Origin: Lachnospiraceae bacterium
GTDB lineage: Bacteria > Bacillota > Clostridia > Lachnospirales > Lachnospiraceae
Length of the DNA: 64,000 bases
Reading direction: 5' to 3'
NCBI GenBank assembly: GCA_015057825.1
Contig: SVDN01000007.1
Span: forward strand, 1-64,000
Below, piece after piece: positions 1 through 9,042 of this stretch. Made by a program: the position numbers and the translations under genes. Below the pieces are notes generated by a model. The model was not told where the DNA came from and searched no databases. It worked only from the letters and a program-made list of their open reading frames with translations. Position 1 is the stretch's first letter; each line of letters starts with the position of its first letter.

Positions 1-22
1 CAATATATAGGAGGTATATTAT

Positions 23-538
23 ATGTTAAATGCAGATGTAGCCAAACTTTTAAATGAACAGATTACCAAAGAATTATATTCGGGTTATTTGTATTTGGAT
101 TTTTCTAATTTCTATGATGAAAAGGGATTGGACGGATTTAAAAACTATTTTTATATTCAGGCTCAGGAAGAGAGAGATCATGCAATGCTGATGTTACAGT
201 ATTTACAGCAAAACGGCGCTCATGTCACCTTGGAAGCCATAGATAAACCGGACAAAGAACTCGTTAATCTTGACGACCCTCTTAAACTTGCCTTGGAACA
301 TGAAATCTATGTAACCGGAACAATTAACAACATTTATGACAAGGCTTATGCGGTTAAAGATTTCAGAACAATGCAATTTTTGGACTGGTTTGTAAAAGAA
401 CAGGCGGAAGAAGAGGACAATGCCGATACTCTTATCACAAAATTTAACCTTTTTGCGACAGACGGTAAAGGTTTATATTCATTAGATGCAGAGCTTGGTG
501 CAAGGGTATATTCGGCACCTTCGCTTGTAGTGGGATAA
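23..538 (+). CDS. ftnA: Ferritin (iron storage)
   Basis: This 171-residue protein is a non-haem ferritin that oxidises Fe(II) and stores it as a ferric mineral inside a cytoplasmic 24-subunit shell. The ferroxidase ligands are visible at the positions used in bacterial FtnA: E17, E50 and H53 (in QAQEERDHAM), E94, Q127 and E130. The length is normal for the family. A strong AGGAGG lies just before the ATG. It appears monocistronic: a strong terminator follows at 574-603. A bacterioferritin is unlikely because the haem-binding methionine context is not seen. Confidence 0.95.
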   Translation: MLNADVAKLLNEQITKELYSGYLYLDFSNFYDEKGLDGFKNYFYIQAQEERDHAMLMLQYLQQNGAHVTLEAIDKPDKELVNLDDPLKLALEHEIYVTGTINNIYDKAYAVKDFRTMQFLDWFVKEQAEEEDNADTLITKFNLFATDGKGLYSLDAELGARVYSAPSLVVG

Positions 539-573
539 TGACAATTGACACGAAATTTAACATGTGCTAAACT

Positions 574-608
574 AACAAGAGGCTTGAGTTCAAGCCTCTT
601 GTTTTGAA
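574..608 (+). terminator. Intrinsic terminator after ferritin
   Basis: A 14-bp inverted repeat (574-587 with 590-603) reads AACAAGAGGCTTGA and its complement and is followed by GTTTTG. It would end the ferritin transcript. A promoter-like TTGACA (545-550), 17 bases, TAAACT (568-573) lies immediately upstream, so a start near 580 inside the hairpin is an alternative reading. Confidence 0.8.
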
Positions 609-619
609 TTTAATATAAA

Positions 620-866
620 GGCAATGAAGATGCACAGTAGTTTCTTTTAAACTTTATCAGAGATTGGAAGCCTTGGGCTGTAAGCTTCCAAAGTCAACGA
701 AAGAAGGCGAAATTCACATCGGAGCCGCATTTCTGAACATGGTTTACATAAGTAGGAAATGACGTTTAGGGCGCGTTAAGCTTAAATTAAGAGTCGTATT
801 AAATACGGAAACCGGGTGGTACCGCGATATATTCGTCCCAGTAGTTAAACTACTGGGACTTTCGTA
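620..866 (+). promoter_or_regulatory. T-box leader for pheST (Phe specifier TTC)
   Basis: The leader has the T-box layout: a stem I region with the AGAGA/GGCTG-type distal part (about 659-700), a specifier segment in which TTC (713-715) is followed by the usual purine, the antiterminator signature GGGTGGTACCGCG (814-826), and a terminator hairpin (835-844 with 850-859) followed by T residues. Uncharged tRNA-Phe would stabilise the antiterminator and allow transcription of pheST. The codon read from the specifier agrees with the downstream genes. Confidence 0.93.
835..864 (+). terminator. T-box regulated terminator
   Basis: A perfect 10-bp stem (835-844 with 850-859, GTCCCAGTAG and complement) has a TTAAA loop and a TTT tail. 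It shares sequence neighbourhood with the T-box signature at 814-826 and is the switchable terminator in front of pheS. Confidence 0.88.
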
Positions 867-881
867 TTATAGGAGGAAAAA

Positions 882-1901
882 ATGAAAGAAAAATTACAAG
901 CCATTAGGCAAAAAGCAATCGAAAAAATCGAGGCGGCGGAAAGCCTTGATATTTTAAACGATCTTCGTGTTGCTTATCTTGGTAAAAAAGGTGAGATGAC
1001 AGAAGTATTAAAAGGCATGAAAGATGTTGCGGCAGCCGACAGACCTGCTGTTGGACAGCTTGTTAACGATGCCAGAAAAGCAATCGAAGAAAAAATAGAA
1101 GCGGTTAAGAAAACACTTGAAGCAAAAGAACTTGAAAGAAAGCTTAAAGATGAAGTTATCGACGTAACTCTTCCTTCCAAAAAGCTTGTAATCGGACATA
1201 AACATCCAAACAAAGTGGTTTTGGATGAAGTAGAGCGTATCTTCACGGGCATGGGTTACGAAGTGGTTGAAGGTCCTGAAATCGAGTATGACCATTACAA
1301 TTTCGAAGCTTTAAACATTCCTGCAAATCACCCTGCAAAGGATGAACAGGATACATTTTACATTAACGACAAAATCGTATTAAGAACTCAGACATCACCT
1401 GTACAGGTACGTGAAATGGAAAAAGGTAAACTCCCTATTAAAATCATAGCTCCGGGACGTGTTTTCCGTTCCGATGAAGTGGATGCAACACATTCACCTT
1501 CATTCCATCAGATTGAAGGCCTTGTAGTAGGCAAAAACATTACATTTGCAGACCTTAAAGGTACTCTTGCTCAGTTTGCAAAAGAGTTCTTCGGTCCGGA
1601 AACAAAGGTTAAATTCCGTCCGCATCACTTCCCGTTTACCGAGCCATCGGCTGAAGCTGATGTAACCTGCTTTAAATGCGGCGGTAAAGGATGCAGAATG
1701 TGCAAAGGCTCCGGCTGGATTGAAATTCTTGGTTGCGGTATGGTTCATCCTAATGTCCTTAAGATGTGCAACATCGACCCTGATGAATATACAGGCTTTG
1801 CATTCGGCGTAGGTTTGGAGAGAATCACACTTCTTAAATACGAGATAGACGATATGCGTCTTCTTTATGAGAATGATGAAAGATTTTTAAAACAGTTCTA
1901 G
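882..1901 (+). CDS. pheS: Phenylalanyl-tRNA synthetase alpha subunit
   Basis: This 339-residue protein is the catalytic alpha subunit of the alpha2beta2 PheRS that charges tRNA-Phe. An N-terminal coiled coil (about 1-85) precedes the class II aminoacyl-tRNA synthetase core. Visible motifs are TSPVQVREM, the motif 2 region GRVFRSDEVDATHSPSFHQ, and motif 3 GFAFGVGLERITLLKYEIDD. A cysteine-rich CFKCGGKGCRMCKGSGW lies near residues 262-278. AGGAGG precedes the ATG, and pheT follows after 9 nt. Expression is expected to be under the T-box at 620-866. Confidence 0.97.
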   Translation: MKEKLQAIRQKAIEKIEAAESLDILNDLRVAYLGKKGEMTEVLKGMKDVAAADRPAVGQLVNDARKAIEEKIEAVKKTLEAKELERKLKDEVIDVTLPSKKLVIGHKHPNKVVLDEVERIFTGMGYEVVEGPEIEYDHYNFEALNIPANHPAKDEQDTFYINDKIVLRTQTSPVQVREMEKGKLPIKIIAPGRVFRSDEVDATHSPSFHQIEGLVVGKNITFADLKGTLAQFAKEFFGPETKVKFRPHHFPFTEPSAEADVTCFKCGGKGCRMCKGSGWIEILGCGMVHPNVLKMCNIDPDEYTGFAFGVGLERITLLKYEIDDMRLLYENDERFLKQF

Positions 1902-1910
1902 GAGGAAATT

Positions 1911-4343
1911 ATGAATACACCATTATCATGGATTAAAGAATATGTTCCTGATCTTGAAACAACATATCAGGAATTCAACGATAAAATGACACTTTCGGGT
2001 ACAAAGGTTGAAACAGTTGATGTTTTGGATGCGGACCTGGAAAAAATCGTAGTAGGTAAAGTTTTAAAGGTTGAGAAACATCCGGATGCGGACAAACTTG
2101 TTATTTGTCAGATTCAGATAGGTCCGAATGAGTCGGATGCTACTCAGATAGTAACCGGTGCGCCAAATGTTTTTGAAGGCGCTGTTGTTCCCGTTGTTTT
2201 GGACGGCGGAAGAGTTGCGGGCGGTCATGACGGAAAGCCCGTAGCAGGCGGCGTTAAAATCAAAAAAGGCAAACTTCGCGGCATTGAATCAAACGGTATG
2301 ATGTGCTCAATCGAAGAGCTTGGCTCAACAAAAGATTTCTATCCCGAAGCACCTGATGACGGCCTTTACATCTTTAGCGAAGAAGATAATGTAAAACCCG
2401 GTGATGATGCCATTGAAGCCCTCGGCTTCAGAGATGCGGTATATGAATACGAAATCACATCCAACCGTGTTGATTGCTACAGCGTTATCGGTATAGCGAG
2501 AGAAGCCGCAGCAACCTACGGTAAAGAATTCAAACTCCCTGAAATCAAAGTTAAAGGTTCGGGAGATGATGTTAAAAATTACATTGATGTTGAAATAAAA
2601 GACAAAGAGCTTTGCAAGAGATATTGTGCAAGAGCGGTTAAAAATGTAAAAATCGGACCATCACCTAAATGGATGCGTCAGCGTCTTGCCAAAATGGGAA
2701 TCAGACCGATTAATAACATTGTAGACATTACCAACTATGTAATGGAAGAATACGGCAACCCGATGCATGCTTTTGATTTGGACACAATCGAAGGACATAA
2801 GATAATCGTTAAGCGTGCGGCAAACGGTGATAAATTTACAACACTTGATGAAACTGAAAGAAATCTTGATGAGAATATGCTTATGATTTGCGATGCCAAA
2901 AAACAAATCGGTATTGCGGGAATCATGGGTGGTGAAAATTCAAAGATTACCGATGACGTAAGCACTGTAATTTTCGAAGGTGCATGCTTTGACGGAACAA
3001 ATATCCGTCTCTCATCCAAGAGATTGGGACTCAGAACGGATGCTTCCGGCAAGTTTGAAAAAGGTTTGGATCCAAACTCTGCAATCGATGCGGTAAATCG
3101 TGCATGCGAGTTGGTAGAAATGCTTGGATGCGGTGAAGTTGTTGACGGAGTAATAGATGTATATCCTGAACCGGTTGAGAAAAAACGAGTTAAATTCTCT
3201 GTAGATAAGATAAATGCTCTTCTCGGCATTAACATTTCAAAAGAAGAAATGTACAAATACTTCAAACCGTTAGAACTTGAAGTTGACGAGAAAAACAGCG
3301 AAATCATTGTTCCGACCTTCAGACAGGATCTTTTAAGCAATGCGGACATTGCCGAAGAAGTTGCAAGATTCTACGGTTATGACAATATTCCTGTAAGTCT
3401 TCCATCAACAGCGGAAACGGCGGGAAAAATCAGCGATAAAATGTATATCGAAAATATCGGTCATGATATTGCCGCAATGTACGGATTCTCACAGGCTATG
3501 ACATATTCATTCGAAAGTCCTAAAGTTTATGACAAACTTTTGCTGCCTGAAAATGATGATCTTAGAAATGCCATTGAGATTCTTAATCCGTTGGGAAAAG
3601 ATTTCTCAATCATGAGAACAACATCCATGAACGGTATGCTTTCGTCTCTCGGGCTTAACTATTCAAGAAGAAACAAAGACGTTAAGCTTTACGAGTTTGC
3701 AAATATTTACATTCCAAAGCAGCTTCCTATTACGGAGCTTCCGGATGAAAGAATGCAGTTTACACTCGGCTTTTACGGTGATGGCGACTTCTTTACAATG
3801 AAGGGCGTTGTGGAAGAATACTTTGAAAAACTGGGCATGTTTGAAAAAGTTGAATACGATCCGAATGCAGGCAAGAGCTTTTTGCACCCGGGCCGTCAGG
3901 CAAACATCACATATTACGGACATGTGGTTGGCTTCCTTGGTGAGGTTCACCCGCTTGTTGCAAAAGAATACGGCATCGGCGAACGTGCTTATGTTGCGGT
4001 AATTGATATGCCTACGATTTATGATGTTGTTTCTTTCGACAGAAAATACGAATCAATCGCAAAATTCCCTGCAATTACAAGGGATTTGAGCATGACCGTT
4101 CCGAAAGAAATATTGGTGGGAAGTTTGGAAGCGATTTTTGCAAAGAAAGGCGGAAAACTTCTTGAAAGCTACAAACTTTTCGACATTTACGAAGGTGAGC
4201 AGATTAAAGAAGGTTACAAATCCGTTGCTTATTCTCTTACATTCAGAGCTAAGGATCGAAGCCTTGAAGATAAAGATGTTCAGGAAGTAATGGACAAGAT
4301 TTTGACTGCGTTAAAAGAAAAAGATATCGAACTTCGTATGTAA
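1911..4343 (+). CDS. pheT: Phenylalanyl-tRNA synthetase beta subunit
   Basis: This 810-residue protein is the PheRS beta subunit, which binds and edits tRNA-Phe. An EMAP-like OB fold (about 40-155, with VGKVLKVEKHPDADKLVICQ) is followed by the B3/B4 editing domain, the B5 domain, the inactive synthetase-like core, and a C-terminal FDX-ACB anticodon-binding domain (about 715-810, beginning KFPAITRDLSMTVP). Length and domain order are typical. It is co-transcribed with pheS; recJ follows after 15 nt. Confidence 0.97.
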   Translation: MNTPLSWIKEYVPDLETTYQEFNDKMTLSGTKVETVDVLDADLEKIVVGKVLKVEKHPDADKLVICQIQIGPNESDATQIVTGAPNVFEGAVVPVVLDGGRVAGGHDGKPVAGGVKIKKGKLRGIESNGMMCSIEELGSTKDFYPEAPDDGLYIFSEEDNVKPGDDAIEALGFRDAVYEYEITSNRVDCYSVIGIAREAAATYGKEFKLPEIKVKGSGDDVKNYIDVEIKDKELCKRYCARAVKNVKIGPSPKWMRQRLAKMGIRPINNIVDITNYVMEEYGNPMHAFDLDTIEGHKIIVKRAANGDKFTTLDETERNLDENMLMICDAKKQIGIAGIMGGENSKITDDVSTVIFEGACFDGTNIRLSSKRLGLRTDASGKFEKGLDPNSAIDAVNRACELVEMLGCGEVVDGVIDVYPEPVEKKRVKFSVDKINALLGINISKEEMYKYFKPLELEVDEKNSEIIVPTFRQDLLSNADIAEEVARFYGYDNIPVSLPSTAETAGKISDKMYIENIGHDIAAMYGFSQAMTYSFESPKVYDKLLLPENDDLRNAIEILNPLGKDFSIMRTTSMNGMLSSLGLNYSRRNKDVKLYEFANIYIPKQLPITELPDERMQFTLGFYGDGDFFTMKGVVEEYFEKLGMFEKVEYDPNAGKSFLHPGRQANITYYGHVVGFLGEVHPLVAKEYGIGERAYVAVIDMPTIYDVVSFDRKYESIAKFPAITRDLSMTVPKEILVGSLEAIFAKKGGKLLESYKLFDIYEGEQIKEGYKSVAYSLTFRAKDRSLEDKDVQEVMDKILTALKEKDIELRM

Positions 4344-4358
4344 TTTCACGGGGATAAA

Positions 4359-6113
4359 ATGGCAAAGTGGTTTATTCATTCTAAAAAAGCGGATTTTAAT
4401 GAAATAGGTAAAAAATTCAACATCTCACCGGTAATGTCCAGGATTATCAGAAACCGAGACATTATCGGTGACGATGAAATAGCAAAATACCTTAATGGCG
4501 GGCTGGATGATTTATACAGCCCTTTTTTGCTTGATGGAATGAAGGATGCGGTGGAGCTTATTTTCTCCGAAATCGAAAAGAACACGAAGATAAGAATCAT
4601 CGGCGATTATGATATTGACGGTGTTTGCGCCACATATATTTTGCTTAAAGGCCTGGAAACCTTGGGCGCAGACGTGGATTTTGCCCTTCCTCACAGAATT
4701 ATTGACGGATACGGCATTAACGAACGTTTGACGGAAGAGGCGGCAAAAGAGGGCATCGGCCTTATTGTTACCTGCGATAACGGTATCGCAGCTAATGATG
4801 CTATTGCTTATGCAAAGGAAAAGGGCATGAAGGTTATTGTAACGGATCATCATAATCCGCCTGAAGTCCTGCCAAACGCCGATATTCTTATTAATCCCAA
4901 AAAGCCGGGGGATGATTATCCTTACAAGGAAATCTGCGGTGCCGTGGTTGCTTACAAGCTTATTGAAGCCTTGTTTGAAAAGAAGGGTATTGCAAAAGAA
5001 AGCAAAGACGGGATTTATCGCTTCTTACAGTTTGCAGGCTTTGCAACTGTAGGTGACGTGGTGACCTTACAAGATGAAAACCGTATCTTTGTTAAAGAAG
5101 GCTTAAAGCAGCTTAATAATACCGAAATCATAGGGCTAAAAGCCTTGATAGACGTATCGGCCCTTGGAAATTCCACAATAAAGGCTTATCATTTGGGCTT
5201 TGTCCTTGGACCATGCATTAATGTTTGCGGTCGTATAGAAAGCGCAGGAAAGGCTATGGAGCTTCTTCTTTGCGAGGATTATAAAGAGGCAATAAGTCTT
5301 GCAAGCGACATTAGGAATCTTAACGAAGACCGAAAGCAAATGACGGAAGATGCATTAAAAGCCGCGTATGAAATCTTAGACGGAAGAGAGGACGAAAAGG
5401 TCCTTGTGGTTTATCTTCCGGACTGTCACGAAAGTATAGTGGGTATTGTGGCGGGACGCATTAAAGAGCATTATTACAAGCCAACCATCGTTTTAACCAA
5501 TGGACTTTCGGAGGGCGACGATGCGACAATCAAGGGTTCTGCCCGTTCTATTGAAAAATACGACATGTTTGAGGAGCTTCAAAAGCATAAGGACATGTTT
5601 GCAAAATTCGGCGGTCACAAAATGGCTGCGGGAATGACTTTGAAGGCAGATGTGACTCCTGAGGATTTGAGTAAAGCTCTAAACTTAGACTGCGCTCTTA
5701 CTGATGATGACCTTATAAAGAAAATATGGATAGATACGGAACTTCCTTTTTCTGTCATTGATTTTAATTTAATAGACAGCTTGGATTTGCTTGAGCCTTT
5801 CGGAACCGGCAATCCAAAGCCTGTGTTTGCCTTAAGGAATGTGCGTATTAAAGCAATGGCCTATATGGGTAAAGAGGGACAGTTCTTAAGATTTAACTTA
5901 GAAGACGAAAGAGGCAAGTCTTTAAGCGCGGTTATGTTTGAAGACGCTGTGGAGACGGCTGAGTATCTGAAAGAAAAATTCGGAGACACAGAAGTTTCAA
6001 GAGCCCTAAAGGGTGATAAAAACGACATTAAAGTAAACGCCTTATTTTACCCGCAGATTAACGAATTCAGGGGAGATAAGAACATCCAGTTGGTAATTGC
6101 GGGACTCGTATAA
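4359..6113 (+). CDS. recJ: Single-stranded-DNA-specific exonuclease RecJ
   Basis: This 584-residue DHH-family protein is a 5'-3' single-strand DNA exonuclease acting in recombination and mismatch repair. The DHH domain shows motif I DYDIDGV (83-89), VTCDNG (about 138-142), and the DHH triad at 163-165 in VTDHHNPP. The DHHA1 substrate-binding motif GGHKMAAGMT follows near residue 420, then an OB-like C-terminus beginning near FGTGNPKPVF. It lies in the pheST transcript with a GGGG-type ribosome site just upstream, suggesting read-through expression. Confidence 0.94.
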   Translation: MAKWFIHSKKADFNEIGKKFNISPVMSRIIRNRDIIGDDEIAKYLNGGLDDLYSPFLLDGMKDAVELIFSEIEKNTKIRIIGDYDIDGVCATYILLKGLETLGADVDFALPHRIIDGYGINERLTEEAAKEGIGLIVTCDNGIAANDAIAYAKEKGMKVIVTDHHNPPEVLPNADILINPKKPGDDYPYKEICGAVVAYKLIEALFEKKGIAKESKDGIYRFLQFAGFATVGDVVTLQDENRIFVKEGLKQLNNTEIIGLKALIDVSALGNSTIKAYHLGFVLGPCINVCGRIESAGKAMELLLCEDYKEAISLASDIRNLNEDRKQMTEDALKAAYEILDGREDEKVLVVYLPDCHESIVGIVAGRIKEHYYKPTIVLTNGLSEGDDATIKGSARSIEKYDMFEELQKHKDMFAKFGGHKMAAGMTLKADVTPEDLSKALNLDCALTDDDLIKKIWIDTELPFSVIDFNLIDSLDLLEPFGTGNPKPVFALRNVRIKAMAYMGKEGQFLRFNLEDERGKSLSAVMFEDAVETAEYLKEKFGDTEVSRALKGDKNDIKVNALFYPQINEFRGDKNIQLVIAGLV

Positions 6114-6130
6114 AGAAAAGTGAGGGAATT

Positions 6131-6691
6131 ATGGCTAATTTTACACAAACGGCAATAAAAGATACATTCAGAGAATTGCTGGCGGAAAAGCCTTTAAATC
6201 AAATAACCGTTAAGGAAATAGTGGAAAAATGCGGCATTAACCGTAATACTTTTTATTATCATTTTGCGGATATTCCTGCTCTTATAGAAGAAATTGTAAA
6301 AGACGAAACAAACCAGATTATTTCGGAATATCCGGACATTGCATCTATTGAAGATTGCCTTGGCCTTGCTTTTGAATTTGCCAAGAAAAACAAGGTTTCC
6401 ATTCTTCATATTTTCAATTCCGTAAACCGTGATATCCTGGAAATGAACCTTTGGTCAGTTTGCGACTATGCGGTCAGAAAGTACGCAGAGGGCATTAAGG
6501 CTAACGAAAAGTTTGCGGAAGTTTTGGCTGCCCAGGGCCTTAAAGAGGCGGATGAAGAAATCCTTATTAATTACTATAAATGTTTAAGTTTCGGCCTTGT
6601 TATCGAATGGGTGGGAAACGGCATGAAAGACAACATAATGGATGATGTTAAGCGACTTTGCGAGCTTCGCTTCAACAATATGTTGCTATAG
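6131..6691 (+). CDS. TetR/AcrR family transcriptional regulator
   Basis: This 186-residue protein has a TetR N-terminal DNA-binding domain; the helix-turn-helix is KEIVEKCGINRNTFYYHF (about 27-44). The C-terminal half has the SFGLVIEWVGNGMKD ending found in TetR_C_8-type regulators. It ends the pheST-recJ transcript (17 nt after recJ) and is followed by a terminator. A likely target is the MMPL transporter operon starting at 6905, whose promoter region holds two inverted repeats (6819-6830 and 6835-6863); that link is inference from position. Confidence 0.85.
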   Translation: MANFTQTAIKDTFRELLAEKPLNQITVKEIVEKCGINRNTFYYHFADIPALIEEIVKDETNQIISEYPDIASIEDCLGLAFEFAKKNKVSILHIFNSVNRDILEMNLWSVCDYAVRKYAEGIKANEKFAEVLAAQGLKEADEEILINYYKCLSFGLVIEWVGNGMKDNIMDDVKRLCELRFNNMLL

Positions 6692-6723
6692 GAGTTAACA
6701 TAATTTTTAGGCACATGCAAGGG

Positions 6724-6751
6724 ACTGTCTGAATTTCAGACAGTTTTTTTT
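6724..6751 (+). terminator. Intrinsic terminator of the pheST-recJ-tetR transcript
   Basis: A perfect 9-bp stem ACTGTCTGA (6724-6732) pairs with 6736-6744 and runs into eight T residues. Confidence 0.92.
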
Positions 6752-6813
6752 GTGTGCAAAAAAATCAGACACGAGGGTAAAAACTGACTGTATGAATGAT
6801 TATTCCTTGATTA

Positions 6814-6863
6814 TATAATGTCAAATGACAAATGGTTAGCCACTTGAATCCCCGAGTGCTAAC
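6814..6863 (+). promoter_or_regulatory. Promoter and candidate operators of the MMPL operon
   Basis: A consensus -10 TATAAT lies at 6814-6819 without a clear -35. It overlaps the palindrome TGTCA-AA-TGACA (6819-6830). Just downstream, GTTAGCCACT (6835-6844) is inverted as AGTGCTAAC (6855-6863). Both repeats sit where a TetR-type repressor could block transcription. The regulator at 6131-6691 is the obvious candidate, but binding is not shown by the sequence. Confidence 0.5.
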
Positions 6864-6904
6864 TGTAGATTATGAAAAAATATATATAGGAGGATTATTC
6901 GAAA

Positions 6905-9025
6905 ATGAAATTGGCGAGAGGGGTAGTCAAGAATCGAATTATTATTTTGATTGTTGCGGTAGCCCTAATGATTCCGGCGGTTCTCGGAATGGTATTTACA
7001 AGAATCAATTATGATATGTTAAACTACCTGCCGGCTGACATGGACACTACAAAAGGTCAGCAAATCCTTATGGATGATTTCGGAAAGGGAGCATTTTCCT
7101 TCATCATCGTAGAGGATATGGAAGCAGGCGATGTCGCAAATCTTAAGAGCGAAATCGAAAAAGTCGATCATGTAGACAGTGTTATCTGGTACAGCTCACT
7201 GGCGGATGTATCCGTACCAATGGAGATTTTACCGGATAATATCTACAACGAATTTAACACGGATGATGCAACACTTATGGCAGTATTCTTTAATACGGCA
7301 ACATCCGATGAAGAAACAATGGAAGCCATAAGAGATATCAGAAGCGTGTGCAACGAACAGTGCTTCGTATCGGGCATGAGTGCATTGGTTACAGACCTTA
7401 AAGACCTTTGCGAACAGGAAGAGCCTGTATATGTAGGTCTTGCGGTACTTTTTGCATGCATCGCCATGATAGCACTTTTAGACGGCTGGCTTGTGCCATT
7501 CGTGTTCCTTGTAAGTATAGGAATGATGATAGTTTTAAACCTTGGAACAAACTTCTTCTTAGGGGAAATATCATATATTACAAAAGCTCTTTCGGCGGTA
7601 TTGCAGCTTGCGGTAACCATGGATTACTCCATATTCTTATGGCACAGCTACAACGAACAGCGTGAGCTTAACCCGGACAGAAACGAAGCTATGGCGATTG
7701 CTATTAAGAAGACCTTTGCATCAGTACTTGGTAGCTCAATTACAACCATCGCAGGATTTATAGCCCTTTGCTTTATGTCATTTACCCTTGGTGCCGACCT
7801 TGGTATTGTAATGGCAAAAGGCGTACTTCTTGGAGTGGTTGGATGCGTAACCGTACTTCCGGCACTTATCCTTTTATTTGATAAGCCGCTTCAAAAAACA
7901 AAGCACAGATCAATTATTCCGAACATGACAAAATTGTCTCGCGGAATAACAAAGATCTTCCCGGTATTTGCCATTGCTTTTGTGGCACTTTTGGCACCGG
8001 CACTTTACGGATATAACAGCACAAACAATGAAGTTTACTATGATATGGGCGGTTGCCTTCCGGAAGATATGAAATACGTTATAGCAAACGAAAAGCTTTC
8101 GGATGAATTCGACATTGCAAGTACTCATATGGTTTTGGTAAGCACCGATACACCGGAAGAAAACGTAAGAAACATGATTGACGAAATGGAAGACGTTGAC
8201 GGTGTTAAATATGTGCTTGGCCTTGAATCTGTAGTGGGTTCGAGAATCCCTAAGCAGTTTATCCCGGATTCACTTCTTAGCAAGGTTGAAAGCGACAATT
8301 GGGAATTGCTTTTAATCAATTCGGAATACAAAGTAGCAAGCGATGAAGTAAACGCACAGATAGATTCATTAAATCGTATAGTTAAAAGTTATGACAGCAA
8401 GGGCATGCTTATCGGTGAAGCACCTTGCATGAAAGATATGATTGAAACTACAAACCACGACTTCCAGGTTGTTAACATTGTTTCAATCGCAGCAATCTTT
8501 ATAATTATTGCACTTGTTCAAAAGAGTGTTTCTCTCCCGGTTATACTTATTACGGTTATCGAATTTGCCATATTTATTAACCTTGGCCTGCCGCATTTCC
8601 TGGGACAGAGCCTACCGTTTATCGCACCGATTTGCATCAGTACGATACAGCTTGGAGCAACGGTTGACTACGCAATACTTATGACCACACGTTACAAAGA
8701 AGAAACAAGACTGGGGGCAACTAAGCGCGATGCGGTAATGACAGCATTAACCACATCAATCCCATCAATACTTGTTTCCGGCGCGGGACTTTTCGCCGCA
8801 ACCTTCGGAGTAGCCGTTTACTCGGATATGGATATCATAAGCTCGATGTGTATGCTTATGGCAAGAGGCGCGGTAGTCAGCGTGGTATGCGTAATCTTCT
8901 TACTTCCTGCATTGCTTATGATTTTCCACAAGGTGATTGTTCATACAACAGTGGGAATGAAGATGGAAACGGAAGATGACAAGAAACACAGACACGGCAA
9001 ATTTAACGATACTTCAATGGCTTAA
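6905..9025 (+). CDS. MMPL/RND family transporter
   Basis: This 706-residue membrane protein has the duplicated RND layout: a first membrane helix (about 12-32), a large extracellular loop, a five-helix bundle, then the same again. TM4-like segments carry the proton-relay aspartate in VTMDYSIFLWHSYNEQ and in the second half GATVDYAILMTTRYKEE. It fits the hydrophobe/amphiphile exporter or MmpL-like class of Firmicutes. The substrate cannot be told from sequence. AGGAGG lies before the ATG; the partner gene follows 17 nt later. An upstream in-frame extension was rejected because it has no ribosome site. Confidence 0.9.
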   Translation: MKLARGVVKNRIIILIVAVALMIPAVLGMVFTRINYDMLNYLPADMDTTKGQQILMDDFGKGAFSFIIVEDMEAGDVANLKSEIEKVDHVDSVIWYSSLADVSVPMEILPDNIYNEFNTDDATLMAVFFNTATSDEETMEAIRDIRSVCNEQCFVSGMSALVTDLKDLCEQEEPVYVGLAVLFACIAMIALLDGWLVPFVFLVSIGMMIVLNLGTNFFLGEISYITKALSAVLQLAVTMDYSIFLWHSYNEQRELNPDRNEAMAIAIKKTFASVLGSSITTIAGFIALCFMSFTLGADLGIVMAKGVLLGVVGCVTVLPALILLFDKPLQKTKHRSIIPNMTKLSRGITKIFPVFAIAFVALLAPALYGYNSTNNEVYYDMGGCLPEDMKYVIANEKLSDEFDIASTHMVLVSTDTPEENVRNMIDEMEDVDGVKYVLGLESVVGSRIPKQFIPDSLLSKVESDNWELLLINSEYKVASDEVNAQIDSLNRIVKSYDSKGMLIGEAPCMKDMIETTNHDFQVVNIVSIAAIFIIIALVQKSVSLPVILITVIEFAIFINLGLPHFLGQSLPFIAPICISTIQLGATVDYAILMTTRYKEETRLGATKRDAVMTALTTSIPSILVSGAGLFAATFGVAVYSDMDIISSMCMLMARGAVVSVVCVIFLLPALLMIFHKVIVHTTVGMKMETEDDKKHRHGKFNDTSMA

Positions 9026-9042
9026 TTAAAAGAGGTGCAATT

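Noticed and set aside
2735..3349. 204-codon minus-strand frame inside pheT
   Set aside because: It lies wholly antisense to pheT, has no ribosome site and a composition expected of a shadow frame.
6760..6790. Degenerate element copy after the tetR terminator
   Set aside because: ACGAGGG is present, but neither the CTTG-capped stem nor the core follows.
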